This document shows positions 55,057 through 63,972 of a stretch of 64,000 nt of DNA, piece after piece; position 1 is the first letter of the stretch, and the number at the start of each line of letters is the position of its first letter. The position numbers were made by a program, and so were the translations under genes. Under the pieces are notes generated by a model, which was not told the DNA's origin, did not search any database, and saw only the letters and a program-made list of their open reading frames with translations. This stretch comes from Phormidesmis priestleyi BC1401 (GTDB lineage Bacteria > Cyanobacteriota > Cyanobacteriia > Leptolyngbyales > Leptolyngbyaceae), in assembly GCF_001650195.1 (NCBI RefSeq), contig NZ_LXYR01000008.1:62001-126000 (forward strand), given 5' to 3'.

Positions 55057-55082
55057 GTCCAGATTTACGCAGGAGGTCTAGT

Positions 55083-55472
55083 ATGAAACGACTGATTCAA
55101 TATCTCTGTGCAATCAAATTAGATAAAGCGGTTCTCTGGTGCTATCTCATTTGGTATGTCGTAACGGTTTGTTTTTATTTTGATCCCTCGCTGACACTGT
55201 GGAGTAATTCGATCGGCATCAGCGCTGTGATCGGTACAGGGTTAGTGTTAAGCGTCTCTTCTCGTAAGGGTAGTGATAGAGATCGGTGGCAAATCTTCAG
55301 ACTCTATCTCATGCCATTTTGTGTCTCAAGCTTCTCTGCTTTAATCAAGGGACGTGGTTTTATCGTGTTTGTATCGCCAAAAATAGAAGAAACCCTGGTA
55401 ACAGCAGCATGTTGTACTCTATTTTTATCACTTGTTTTAGCGCTTAAAGTGACTAAGGGAAGAATTGCTTGA
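55083..55472 (+). CDS. Small membrane protein of unknown function
   Basis: About 129 aa from the ATG at 55083, with AGGAGG 7 bp upstream. Four hydrophobic stretches are visible (about 18-33, 40-58, 75-93, 105-122), with charged loops (SSRKGSDRDRWQIFRL). The frame is open further up but that part crosses the repeat, so the ATG is preferred. No family recognised. Follows directly after the repeat, which may carry its promoter. Confidence 0.6.
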   Translation: MKRLIQYLCAIKLDKAVLWCYLIWYVVTVCFYFDPSLTLWSNSIGISAVIGTGLVLSVSSRKGSDRDRWQIFRLYLMPFCVSSFSALIKGRGFIVFVSPKIEETLVTAACCTLFLSLVLALKVTKGRIA

Positions 55473-55519
55473 TGTCTGCGATCGCCTAAGTCAGTAGACT
55501 GAAATTAGCTGGAAGACGC

Positions 55520-55579
55520 ACTTCGGCTCTGCTCAACGCTCAAAGCCAGCACTTCTAGACGATCGGACGGAGCCGAAGT
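55520..55579. repeat. Inverted repeat ACTTCGGCTC ... GAGCCGAAGT
   Basis: Ten-base arms pair perfectly across a 40-nt loop. It lies between the small membrane-protein gene and the convergent short Cys-rich gene. There is no T run. Confidence 0.5.
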
Positions 55580-55616
55580 TCATCTTCACACGTTGACTTT
55601 GATTGCGCCTGTCTAC

Positions 55617-55814
55617 TTAATCAATCTCAGCAACTCGAAACCCCATTTGACACTCAAACTGATCAGGCTGCTGCTCAGTTAGCTTACGAATAGCGTGCCC
55701 ACAGCGAAGCTCTCCGTGGCTCCAGCGAGGTTGACCGCTTTGGTCTGCCATCACACAATGTTTGCAGACTTTTTGGGGCGAGAGAATGCGATCGCCTGCA
55801 AGGATGACTAACAT
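55617..55814 (-). CDS. Small cysteine-rich protein
   Basis: About 65 aa starting at ATG 55814, which is preceded by GGAGGTG. It has four cysteines, two of them in CKHC at about residue 17, then C37 and C54 (VCKHCVMADQ, ELRCGHAIRKL, FECQMGF), with adjacent histidines. A small zinc-binding domain is a plausible reading. The remaining sequence is polar. Its function is unknown. Short proteins of similar form occur in cyanobacteria. Monocistronic. Confidence 0.6.
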   Translation of the reverse strand: MLVILAGDRILSPQKVCKHCVMADQSGQPRWSHGELRCGHAIRKLTEQQPDQFECQMGFRVAEID

Positions 55815-56012
55815 TTGACACCTCCAGTAGACTTCACCTAACAAATGAGAAAAGCAGCCTCTGAAACGCAGATGATCTGGAAATCAGGCTTGTTGCTCAA
55901 ATAGTTTATAGCGATTCTCAGATGGTTCTAACTCAATTCTAGAGCAACGTTTGCTAAGAGATAGATAACTCTTATACAGCTTAACGAGATTGATAGTTTG
56001 TTTAGAAGCTTT

Positions 56013-57041
56013 TTAACCGCGATGGTCAGTGTTTACATATTTCTGAAACCAACCGCTTAAGGCAGCTTGTTTAATTTTGGTCGTTTGAATGAATAAGTTG
56101 AACTGTTCGGTCAGTTCAGGGTTACGCCATCCCTTGAGGGTTTCATCTTTCATCATTTTTAATGCTTCTTCGGGTGAAAAGGCTTTCTTATAAGGGCGCT
56201 CACTCGTCAGAGCATCATAGATATCAATCACCTGAAAAACTTGAGCGATGTAAGGAATTTCGTGACCCGACAAGCCATCAGGGCAACCTGAACCGTCCCA
56301 TCGCTCGTGATGATGGCGGATAATCGGCACCACTCCGCGCATCGTTCGCAAAGGTAAGCAGATCTGCTCACCGATCAAGACGTGTTGCCGCATAATCTGC
56401 CATTCATCAGCGGTCAATTTTCCCCGCTTTAGCAACACTGCATCAGGGATGCCAACTTTGCCAATGTCATGGAGATAAGCGCCCCACATCAAATCTCGGA
56501 CTTCGGGACGAGACAGCCCTAAATAATCTCCAAAGGCTTTGCCGTGTGTCACTAAGCGTTCGCAATGCCCGCCAGTGTCGGGATCGCGGCTCTCGACGGT
56601 GCGAGCGATCAAGAACAACACTTTCTCAGCGTGATCTAAATCCTCATTCAGTCGCTTTTGACGAATCAAAGATTTGACTCTGGCAGACAGTTCTAGCTGG
56701 TCAAACGGTTTGGTTAGAAAATCATCTCCTCCCGCCTCAATGCCTCGCAGACGGGCGCGACGATCGTCGAGTGCCGTGATAAAAACCACGGGAGTTAGGC
56801 GCGTGTGCTCATCGTCTTTGAGACGACGGCAGACTTCATAGCCATCCATGCCCGGCATCATCACATCGAGCAAAATCAGGTCAGGATTTGTGTTGGAGAC
56901 TTGTGCGAGGGCTGCTGCTCCGCTTTCTGCCTCTACTACGTCATAGCCCTCGACAGACAAAAGAGCAACGGCAGTCATACGACTTGACGAATGGTCGTCT
57001 ACCACAAGAATTCTGGGTCGCTCCAAATTCAGGTCATTCAC
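56013..57041 (-). CDS. Response regulator with HD-GYP phosphodiesterase-type domain
   Basis: A 342-aa two-domain protein. The receiver (1-125) has ILVVDDHSSS, the phosphoacceptor in LILLDVMMPGMDGYEV, and FLTKPFDQLE. The output domain (about 150-325) is HD-GYP: GAYLHDIGKVGIPDAVL has the HD pair and RHHHERWDGSGCPDGLSGHEIP holds the GYP position, where this protein has GCP. YIAQVFQVIDIYDALTSERPYK follows. HD-GYP proteins degrade cyclic di-GMP. The Tyr-to-Cys change leaves the metal ligands in place but could alter activity. No kinase gene adjoins. Confidence 0.9.
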   Translation of the reverse strand: MNDLNLERPRILVVDDHSSSRMTAVALLSVEGYDVVEAESGAAALAQVSNTNPDLILLDVMMPGMDGYEVCRRLKDDEHTRLTPVVFITALDDRRARLRGIEAGGDDFLTKPFDQLELSARVKSLIRQKRLNEDLDHAEKVLFLIARTVESRDPDTGGHCERLVTHGKAFGDYLGLSRPEVRDLMWGAYLHDIGKVGIPDAVLLKRGKLTADEWQIMRQHVLIGEQICLPLRTMRGVVPIIRHHHERWDGSGCPDGLSGHEIPYIAQVFQVIDIYDALTSERPYKKAFSPEEALKMMKDETLKGWRNPELTEQFNLFIQTTKIKQAALSGWFQKYVNTDHRG

Positions 57042-57353
57042 GGCGAAAAAACTCTATAAAAATGAATAGTAAAAATATCAGTAGAGCCAAGATGTATAAA
57101 AAACCTTAATAGCCTGTCTGACACTTAAATACGCTAAACGGCTTTAGTGCTTCGCTCCCAGTATGAGGAAACATCTTCATGAAAAAATCGGGCTTTATAC
57201 GGAGATCAAAAAATACCATGAGATCAGTGCAAGCAGCTAACCACCGCTACAGTATTTGACTCAAGAGATGGTTCAATTATTCTTAATTCTGGTAGTTTGA
57301 TTTTGATAAAAGACTTCTGACGTTACTGAATTGATGGATGAATTTCCGGATTG
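57042..57353. other. Gene-free interval upstream of the HD-GYP gene
   Basis: About 310 bp rich in A and T, with stops in all frames. It includes the HD-GYP promoter. No hairpin of note. Confidence 0.45.
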
Positions 57354-57460
57354 ACCCTCACCCTAGCCCTCTCCCCAGAGGAGAGGGGACAAGATCTTTA
57401 GCTCCCTTCTCCCCAAGGAGAAGGGTTGGGGAGGGCTTCGTCCCACTTCGTGAGGAAGGC
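57354..57460. repeat. Interspersed palindromic repeat (CCCTCACCC family), full-length form
   Basis: Matches the copy at 54950 over its whole length: CCCTCACCCTAGCCCTCTCCCC, GCTCCCTTCTCCCC, GGAGAAGGGTTGG and CTTCGTCCCACTTCG in the same order. It is 142 bp from the convergent helicase stop. Confidence 0.8.
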
Positions 57461-57601
57461 AGTTCACACTTGTATTCAGCAACGCCAGACTTCTCTCCTC
57501 AAGGTTACGGATGTTTCCTCAATCTGGAGTTCGTGTATTAAGCTCGTGTATTTAAAGATAGAGCTTCTGCGTGGAAGGCACGGAGTGGTTCCTTTGTCTG
57601 A

Positions 57602-60295
57602 TTATTCGACTCCTTCGTTGACGGGGAAGCGATCGATGAGTTGAATCGCCCGATTTGCATTGATCTGAAGCGTTTTTGAGATGTGAGGAATGTGAGGAAT
57701 CTGAGACAGAAAATCTAAAGTTCGGCGCAAGATTCGTACGACATCGCCTTCGTCAAGGCTCGTGTTTTCACAGAGTTCTGTCCATTCAACGCCGAGTGCC
57801 CACTGCTCGACTAATCCAATCAGTTCATCTTCTAACCAAACGGGCAGTGTGACCTGGTGCCGTCGCTGCGCTTGAAAGAGTTGCCGACGAATGTTCCGCA
57901 GCCCGCCTAGAGCCTCTTCAACGTCTCCTGAGATGTCGTAGCGAGTCCAGCTATCGGGGCGCGAGACTTCAGTAACGAGCGCTGCACAGGCAGCCGCCAA
58001 ATGATGGGGATCGAGGGGGGCAAACTCGCCCGACATGATCGCTAACCCTAGCCAAAGTTCGTTGTCGCCTCGAATAGAGGCGGTGGCTTGACCGAGCGGT
58101 GTGGGAACTAGCCCTTGGAGACAACCAAAGTGTTGCAGAATGTCGATCAGATTGGTGAATTCTTCCCAGTGACGCTGGGCTTGCTGCTCTAATTTGCCCT
58201 GGCGATCGCGCACTTCTGCTCTGAGAGTCTCAATGCGCTTTTGACGTTTGAGCAAATAGCTACGATCGCCCCACTGACTGACAGGATGAGCATCCATTTG
58301 CGCCTCAACCGCTTTCACGCGCTGAAATTGGGCGTAGACTTCAGGATCGTCATCGGCGAGTCCGGGGGCGTTGGGGATGCGGTTAGCGATCGCGGCGGTC
58401 TGCTCATTGCCACTGCGAGACTGCCCCGGTTTGGGCGGCATCTCTGAAGGTGGCACCAAATCATCGACTTCACGGATTCGAGGAATGTCGCCCCGGAGAT
58501 TTACCACGTCAGAAACAGTGCTGACATACCAGCGATTATTTTGACCCAGGCAGACGAGATAGGGAAACTGCCCAGAGCCTTGAATCTTCATCACCAGAAC
58601 GGAGGGAAGCGGATTTGCCATGCGAACGTGTTCACCTTTGAGGGTGAGAAGGGTTCCAGCAACGGCAAAAGAGAGGGCGATCGCCAGTTCGCCTGAGTGC
58701 ATCTCGTCTGCCTGACTTTGCAGAGTTTTTAATAAACGACTCTCTTCTTTCAAGCGTCCCTGTAATTTCTCGTACTGCGCCATCAGCTTCCAATCGACAG
58801 AAGCGACTTGCGCCTCTAGCTGACTCAGTTCGGCTTTGCAGCGATCGATTTCCTGCTGTTGAGGACGCAGATACAGCGTCGATAAATATTGTCCAAAACT
58901 GCGCTCAACTAGCTCTTTGGCTTCTGCGATCGTGTGAGTTTGCAGCAGATTCAACACCATCCCATAGCTGGGAGTGAACTGACTCACGAGGGGATCAGGC
59001 TCTGATGTAGCGAGATAGGAAGCTTCTTTGGCTCCCTCAAAAGGAGTTTGGACGGTGACGACATAGCCTTCCTTGTCCATGCCCCGCCGACCTGCCCGAC
59101 CCGCCATCTGAAGAAACTCGGAGGGATTTAAGAGTCGATGTCCCAAATCAGTGCGTTTAGACAAGCTGGAAATCACCGTCGTCCGTGCGGGCATATTGAT
59201 CCCGGCTGCCAGGGTTTCGGTGGCAAACACCACTTTAATTAAACCCTGTTGAAATAATTCTTCGACCAGACCTTTCCAAGCGGGGAGAATTCCGGCGTGA
59301 TGGGCAGCGATGCCTCGATAGAGTGCTTCTACTTGTCCTGCGCGTCCGGCATCAGGATTTTTGGCGAGAAACTCATCGATCGCCGTCTTCAAAAGCGCAG
59401 CTTCAGCATCATTGACGAGCGATAAGGCTCCCAAATTTGTCACTGCCTGATCGCAACCCTTCCGGCTAAAAATGAAGTAGATAGCGGGCAGCATATCTTT
59501 TTCTCTCAATTTGCTGAGAGTAAAGGCGATCGGAGGGGCTTCGGGTCTGGGTGCCCCCCGTTGATTCGCTCCTTTGGGACGGTGCTGGCTGCGCTTAATT
59601 TTAAGGCGAGGATTAATCTGCTTTTGAGTGTCATCAAGCAGAGGAAACAAACCTTTAGGGTTACAAAATGAGAAGTGAAGCGGCACCGGACGATAGTTGG
59701 AGTAAATTAATTCTGTCGGTCCATGAACGCGATCAATCCAGTCGGTCAGTTGGTCGCTATTTGCCACCGTTGCCGAGAGTGCGACAAGTTGAACTTCAGC
59801 GGGGCAATAAATGATCGACTCTTCCCAGACGGTGCCGCGCTGTCGATCGTTCATATAGTGACATTCATCCAGCACAACCGCTTCTACGCCTGTGAGGGAG
59901 GTTCCGACTTCTCCGATCGGAGTGCCGTAGAGCATATTGCGAAAGATCTCAGTCGTCATCACGAGAATCGGAGCCTCTCGATTAACCGACACGTCTCCAG
60001 TCAGCAGCCCGACTCGATCGGCTCCAAACTGATTGCGAAAATCACGGAGCTTTTGGTTTGAAAGCGCTTTGAGCGGCGTAGTGTAGAGCACTCTGCGCCC
60101 AGTTGCCAACGCCCGATGAATGGCGTATTCTCCGATCAGAGTTTTCCCGGAGCCTGTGGGCGCACAGACCACCACCGACTTATCTGCTTCTAGAGCCGCG
60201 ATCGCCTGTAGCTGAAAGTCATCTAGCTCAAAGGGAAACAGCGTTTTCAGGTCAAGCCGAGAAGAGGGAGGGGAATTGTTCACCAAGGGTTCCAA
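57602..60295 (-). CDS. Ski2/Mtr4-like DEAD/DEAH-box RNA helicase
   Basis: An 897-aa helicase. Walker A is CAPTGSGKTLIGEYAIHRAL, the DECH box is VVLDECHYM, and SATVANSDQLTDWI is motif III. The second RecA domain has IAAHHAGILPAWKGLVEELFQQGLIKVVFATETLAAGINMPA and motif VI QMAGRAGRRG. The C-terminal part (about 700-895) is the DSHCT domain of Ski2/Mtr4. Such helicases feed RNA to degradation or processing enzymes. In cyanobacteria the partner is uncertain. Divergent from dnaA by 290 bp. Confidence 0.93.
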   Translation of the reverse strand: MEPLVNNSPPSSRLDLKTLFPFELDDFQLQAIAALEADKSVVVCAPTGSGKTLIGEYAIHRALATGRRVLYTTPLKALSNQKLRDFRNQFGADRVGLLTGDVSVNREAPILVMTTEIFRNMLYGTPIGEVGTSLTGVEAVVLDECHYMNDRQRGTVWEESIIYCPAEVQLVALSATVANSDQLTDWIDRVHGPTELIYSNYRPVPLHFSFCNPKGLFPLLDDTQKQINPRLKIKRSQHRPKGANQRGAPRPEAPPIAFTLSKLREKDMLPAIYFIFSRKGCDQAVTNLGALSLVNDAEAALLKTAIDEFLAKNPDAGRAGQVEALYRGIAAHHAGILPAWKGLVEELFQQGLIKVVFATETLAAGINMPARTTVISSLSKRTDLGHRLLNPSEFLQMAGRAGRRGMDKEGYVVTVQTPFEGAKEASYLATSEPDPLVSQFTPSYGMVLNLLQTHTIAEAKELVERSFGQYLSTLYLRPQQQEIDRCKAELSQLEAQVASVDWKLMAQYEKLQGRLKEESRLLKTLQSQADEMHSGELAIALSFAVAGTLLTLKGEHVRMANPLPSVLVMKIQGSGQFPYLVCLGQNNRWYVSTVSDVVNLRGDIPRIREVDDLVPPSEMPPKPGQSRSGNEQTAAIANRIPNAPGLADDDPEVYAQFQRVKAVEAQMDAHPVSQWGDRSYLLKRQKRIETLRAEVRDRQGKLEQQAQRHWEEFTNLIDILQHFGCLQGLVPTPLGQATASIRGDNELWLGLAIMSGEFAPLDPHHLAAACAALVTEVSRPDSWTRYDISGDVEEALGGLRNIRRQLFQAQRRHQVTLPVWLEDELIGLVEQWALGVEWTELCENTSLDEGDVVRILRRTLDFLSQIPHIPHISKTLQINANRAIQLIDRFPVNEGVE

Positions 60296-60585
60296 AAAGG
60301 TTGATTTAAGAAAGATGGTCGAGAATCTAGTCTCTATGATTCTATGGACGATCGGACAGTTGTGATAAGCACCATCTTAGACCGTAAACTTCATCCGCTA
60401 ATTGAGGGTTGAAGTCAAGAGTGATGTCTCTATTTATATTGCTGTTTGTGGCGATCGTAAAATCCAGAAAAAAATAGAGTAAATTGTTCTATGCTTTTGA
60501 TCCGCTTCTACCCTGACATCAGGGTTGGCAAGCTGCAGTTTGATGACTGATTGATTGGTTCGATGGTTAGTGGTAGAGGTTTACC
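60296..60585. promoter_or_regulatory. dnaA upstream region
   Basis: About 290 bp, divergent promoters for the helicase and dnaA. A perfect palindrome is at 60511-60526. No DnaA box was seen here. Confidence 0.45.
60511..60526. promoter_or_regulatory. Palindrome upstream of dnaA
   Basis: ACCCTGA and TCAGGGT face each other around CA. It lies 59 bp upstream of the dnaA GTG. It could be an operator for a dimeric regulator or a small hairpin. Confidence 0.45.
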
Positions 60586-61965
60586 GTGGAAATTGCGATG
60601 GTCGAAAGTCTCTGGGCGCAAGTTTTAGAGCGGTTACAGGTTCAACTCAGTCGCCCCACGTTTGAGACTTGGATTAAGACCGCCGTTCCTGAGCAGTTAG
60701 AAGACGGCTGTCTGGTGATTCGCACTCCTAACCCGTTTGCTAAGAATTGGATTCAGAAGTATTACATCAAGACGATCACAGAGGTCGTGGAGCAAGTGGT
60801 TGGGCAACCGATTGAGATTCACATCACGATCGCTCAGGGTGATGATGGCACGCTGCTCGGTGATGCCGATATGTATTATCCTCTCCCGATCGAGGTGAAC
60901 ATCCCCGAACCTCCAACGGGGCAGCGCGCACAGAATTCTGACCTCAATCAAAAATACGTCTTTTCTCGTCTGGTCGTCGGTTCTAATAACCGCATGGCGC
61001 ACGCTGCCTCTCTTGCGGTTGCCGAGTCACCCGGACGGGAGTTCAACCCTTTATTTTTGTGTGGCGGCGTTGGGTTGGGAAAGACTCACTTAATGCAGGC
61101 GATCGGGCACTATCGTTTAGAAATCTGCGCCAGTTCTAAAGTCTTTTACGTCTCGACTGAGCAGTTTACAAACGATTTAATCTCTGCGATTCGCAAAGAC
61201 AGTATGCAGAGCTTTCGAGAGCTTTATCGAGCCGTTGATGTGCTGCTGGTAGATGATATTCAGTTCATCGAAGGCAAAGAATATACGCAGGAAGAGTTTT
61301 TTCACACGTTTAACACGCTGCACGAAGCGGGGAAACAAGTGGTGTTAGCCTCCGATCGTCCGCCTAACCAAATTCCTCGTTTGCAAGAGCGGCTTTGCTC
61401 TCGCTTCTCAATGGGCTTGATCGCAGACATTCAGCCTCCTGATTTAGAAACCCGCATGGCAATTCTGCAAAAGAAAGCTGAATATGAAAATATGCGCCTG
61501 CCGCGAGAGGTGATCGAATACATCGCGTCTAGCTACACCTCCAACATTCGAGAACTGGAAGGAGCGCTCATTCGAGCGGTGGCATATATTTCGATTTCGG
61601 GTCTCTTGATGACCGTCGAAAATATTGCTCCCGTCCTGAATCCGCCCGTTAAGAAAGTTGAAGCCTCTCCAGAAGCGGTGATTATGGCAGTTGCCGATGC
61701 GTTTAATGTGCCGATCGAAGACCTCAAGGGCAATTCTCGTCGTCGAGAAATCAGCGTCGCAAGACAAATCGGGATGTATTTGATGCGTCACCACACTGAA
61801 CTGAGTTTGCCAAAAATCGGCGAAGAGTTTGGCGGCAAAGATCACACAACCGTGATGTATAGCTGCGACAAAATTGCTCAACTCAAAACCAACGATCCCA
61901 GCATGGCGCAAACGCTCAAACAGTTGGGCGATCGCATCAATCTAGCCAGTCAATCTCGAAAATAA
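60586..61965 (+). CDS. dnaA: Chromosomal replication initiator DnaA
   Basis: DnaA binds 9-bp boxes at oriC, melts the origin and loads the helicase. The 459-aa protein has the N-terminal domain ([29 protein letters not shown]), a short linker, the AAA+ domain with Walker [13 protein letters not shown] and Walker [11 protein letters not shown], and the C-terminal helix-turn-helix [15 protein letters not shown] that reads DnaA boxes. The GTG at 60586 or the ATG at 60598 may be the start. The downstream region up to dnaN holds the box cluster. Confidence 0.97.
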   Translation: MEIAMVESLWAQVLERLQVQLSRPTFETWIKTAVPEQLEDGCLVIRTPNPFAKNWIQKYYIKTITEVVEQVVGQPIEIHITIAQGDDGTLLGDADMYYPLPIEVNIPEPPTGQRAQNSDLNQKYVFSRLVVGSNNRMAHAASLAVAESPGREFNPLFLCGGVGLGKTHLMQAIGHYRLEICASSKVFYVSTEQFTNDLISAIRKDSMQSFRELYRAVDVLLVDDIQFIEGKEYTQEEFFHTFNTLHEAGKQVVLASDRPPNQIPRLQERLCSRFSMGLIADIQPPDLETRMAILQKKAEYENMRLPREVIEYIASSYTSNIRELEGALIRAVAYISISGLLMTVENIAPVLNPPVKKVEASPEAVIMAVADAFNVPIEDLKGNSRRREISVARQIGMYLMRHHTELSLPKIGEEFGGKDHTTVMYSCDKIAQLKTNDPSMAQTLKQLGDRINLASQSRK

Positions 61966-62054
61966 CGATTCAATAGTACAGGGGGTCTTTAGAAAATCCC
62001 ATCGATCGAGCTAGTACCGATTCATTTTCCTCATCAAAGAGAATGAATCAAACT

Positions 62055-62330
62055 TGGCTTGTGGAAAACCCTGCTTTTTCTGTGGAAAACTTTGTGGGAA
62101 ACCTATCGAAAACTTCTTAGCTGTCGTGGAAAACTCAAAAAAGCCCTTTAAAAATACTGATTTAGAGAATCTTTTCCACAAGTTTTCCACAGACGATCGA
62201 GCCTCCAACGTCTTTTCTGAACGTCATTTTGACTCCTTCTCCACAGTTTCCACAGTTTCTCTAGCAAAAATTTATTCAACAATCTTAGCCCTCAAACCCT
62301 TTATAAACCGTGGTTTCGATGCCCACTAGC
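62055..62330. other. Candidate chromosomal origin (oriC), DnaA-box cluster
   Basis: Between dnaA and dnaN. The boxes are: TGTGGAAAA 62060-62068, TGTGGAAAA 62081-62089, TGTGGGAAA 62093-62101, CGTGGAAAA 62125-62133, then TTTTCCACA 62172-62180 and 62183-62191, TTCTCCACA 62237-62245 and GTTTCCACA 62246-62254. The first four lie in one orientation, the last four in the other, so the two arrays face each other. An AT-rich stretch (about 62255-62305) follows and could be the unwinding element. Confidence 0.85.
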
Positions 62331-62469
62331 ACGTTCTAGACAGGGGTGCTACTATGCTCAAACAAGATTCCGAGACAAAACAATTTCACAAAATTTGCGA
62401 AGTGAATCCTTCAGAGATTAACTTCGCCGATCGCGTTCAACCCCTCACCTTCTTTAGCCCTCAACTGCC

Positions 62470-63615
62470 ATGAAACTGGTTTGCGCCCAAAACAACCTCA
62501 ATTCTCATCTTTCGCTGGTCAGCCGAGCGGTTTCGTCGCGTCCTACGCACCCAGTCTTAGCAAACGTGTTGCTCAATGCCGATGCTGCAACGCAGCGAGT
62601 TAGCCTCAGCGCGTTTGACTTGAGCCTTGGCATTCAAACAAGTTTTGCGGCTCAAGTGCAGGAGAGCGGCTCTCTGACGCTTCCTGCCAAACTGTTGGGC
62701 GATATTGTCTCTCGGCTTCCAGATGGAGACATCACTCTTGATAGCGGCGCTGATTCAGATGGGGGGTTGACGACCCTAACGTGTGCGTCGGGGCGATATC
62801 AAATGCGTGGCATGGGAGCCGAAGAGTTTCCAGAACTGCCCGTGATTGAAGATGGCGAACTCGCAACTCTCTCGGCAGAAGCGTTAATTGACGGCTTGAG
62901 AGGGTCTCTGTTTGCCGCGAGTGCGGATGAAACGAAGCAAGTGTTGACGGGCGTTCACCTCAGCCTGCAACCCGACGGGCTGGAGTTTGCCGCAACCGAT
63001 GGACACCGCTTATCAGTAGTGCAGATGATCGAAGAAGATGCCTCGCCTGACCGCTCTAAGAGTGAGACGGCTCTGAATGTCACGATTCCTGCCAAAGCCT
63101 TGCAGGAGTTGATCAAAATGCTCGGACAGGGTGGCAGCTCGGTTGCAGTCCAGTTCGATCAGGGGCAAGCCATTTTTGAATGGACAGACCAACGCCTAAC
63201 CAGCCGATTGCTAGAAGGGCAATATCCCAACTATCGGCAACTGATTCCTAAGCAGTTTACCCATCAGATGACGGTCGATCGTCGCCTTCTCTTGGGTGCC
63301 TTAGAGCGGATCTCGGTGCTGGCTGATCAGAAGAATAATATCGTCAAGCTGAGTTTAGATGGCTCAAATCAAGAACTGACGCTCTCAGTCGATGCTCAAG
63401 ACGTAGGTAGCGGTCGCGAGACGATGCCTGCTCAGATTTCGGGAGACAGTCTAGATGTGGCGTTTAACGTCAAATATTTAGTTGATGGACTGAAAGCGAT
63501 CGCGACCTCTGAGGTGCAAATGCAGCTCAACACAGCGACAAGCCCTGCAATTTTGTCTCCCTTGGGCAGCATCAAAATGACTTATCTGGTGATGCCAGTC
63601 CAAGTTCGTAATTGA
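62470..63615 (+). CDS. dnaN: DNA polymerase III beta sliding clamp
   Basis: The beta clamp tethers DNA polymerase III and other factors to DNA. At 381 aa it fits the family. It starts MKLVCAQNNLNSHLSLVSRAVSSRPTHPVLANVLL, has GRYQMRGMGAEEFPELP and LTGVHLSLQPDGLEFAATDGHRLSV, and ends LSPLGSIKMTYLVMPVQVRN, the conserved C-terminal MPVR-type motif. It lies 504 bp after dnaA in the same direction. Confidence 0.97.
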   Translation: MKLVCAQNNLNSHLSLVSRAVSSRPTHPVLANVLLNADAATQRVSLSAFDLSLGIQTSFAAQVQESGSLTLPAKLLGDIVSRLPDGDITLDSGADSDGGLTTLTCASGRYQMRGMGAEEFPELPVIEDGELATLSAEALIDGLRGSLFAASADETKQVLTGVHLSLQPDGLEFAATDGHRLSVVQMIEEDASPDRSKSETALNVTIPAKALQELIKMLGQGGSSVAVQFDQGQAIFEWTDQRLTSRLLEGQYPNYRQLIPKQFTHQMTVDRRLLLGALERISVLADQKNNIVKLSLDGSNQELTLSVDAQDVGSGRETMPAQISGDSLDVAFNVKYLVDGLKAIATSEVQMQLNTATSPAILSPLGSIKMTYLVMPVQVRN

Positions 63616-63972
63616 AGCCAGTATCATCTACATGGGTCACTAGACGCATGACTTTTCCGTGGTGGAATACTGATGATTCCGATCGAGCTTGGAAAAGTTA
63701 TGCTCTCGCTCTATTAAGGCTTTAGGTGGAGGCATACTCCTGGTGAAGTTGTCCATTAAAGAATTAATTTCCACTTTAAAGAATTAATTTCACTTTCTAT
63801 CCCGAACTCATAAGTAGTCTTGAGGCTTGCCCAGTAGGAACTTCAAGCTTTTTCCCCTCCTCATATTCTCCGTCTTCCTTTTAAATCAAACTACTTCACA
63901 AATTTACACTCGCTACTATATTCTTTAAATTGAACTACTTCACTTTTCCTGGCTCATTTTAGGAAAGCTGTT
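63616..63972. other. Gene-free interval after dnaN, with a short tandem repeat
   Basis: About 360 bp with no clear reading frame. It holds the tandem repeat at 63756-63794 and two spaced copies of CTACTTCAC near 63890 and 63933. No terminator hairpin for dnaN was found. Confidence 0.5.
63756..63794. repeat. Two-copy tandem repeat, unit 19-20 bp
   Basis: TTAAAGAATTAATTTCCACT is followed immediately by the same unit with one C missing. Confidence 0.85.

Noticed and set aside
54906-55082. N-terminal extension of the small membrane protein gene
   Set aside because: The extra 59 codons translate the dispersed repeat. The ATG at 55083 has its own AGGAGG.
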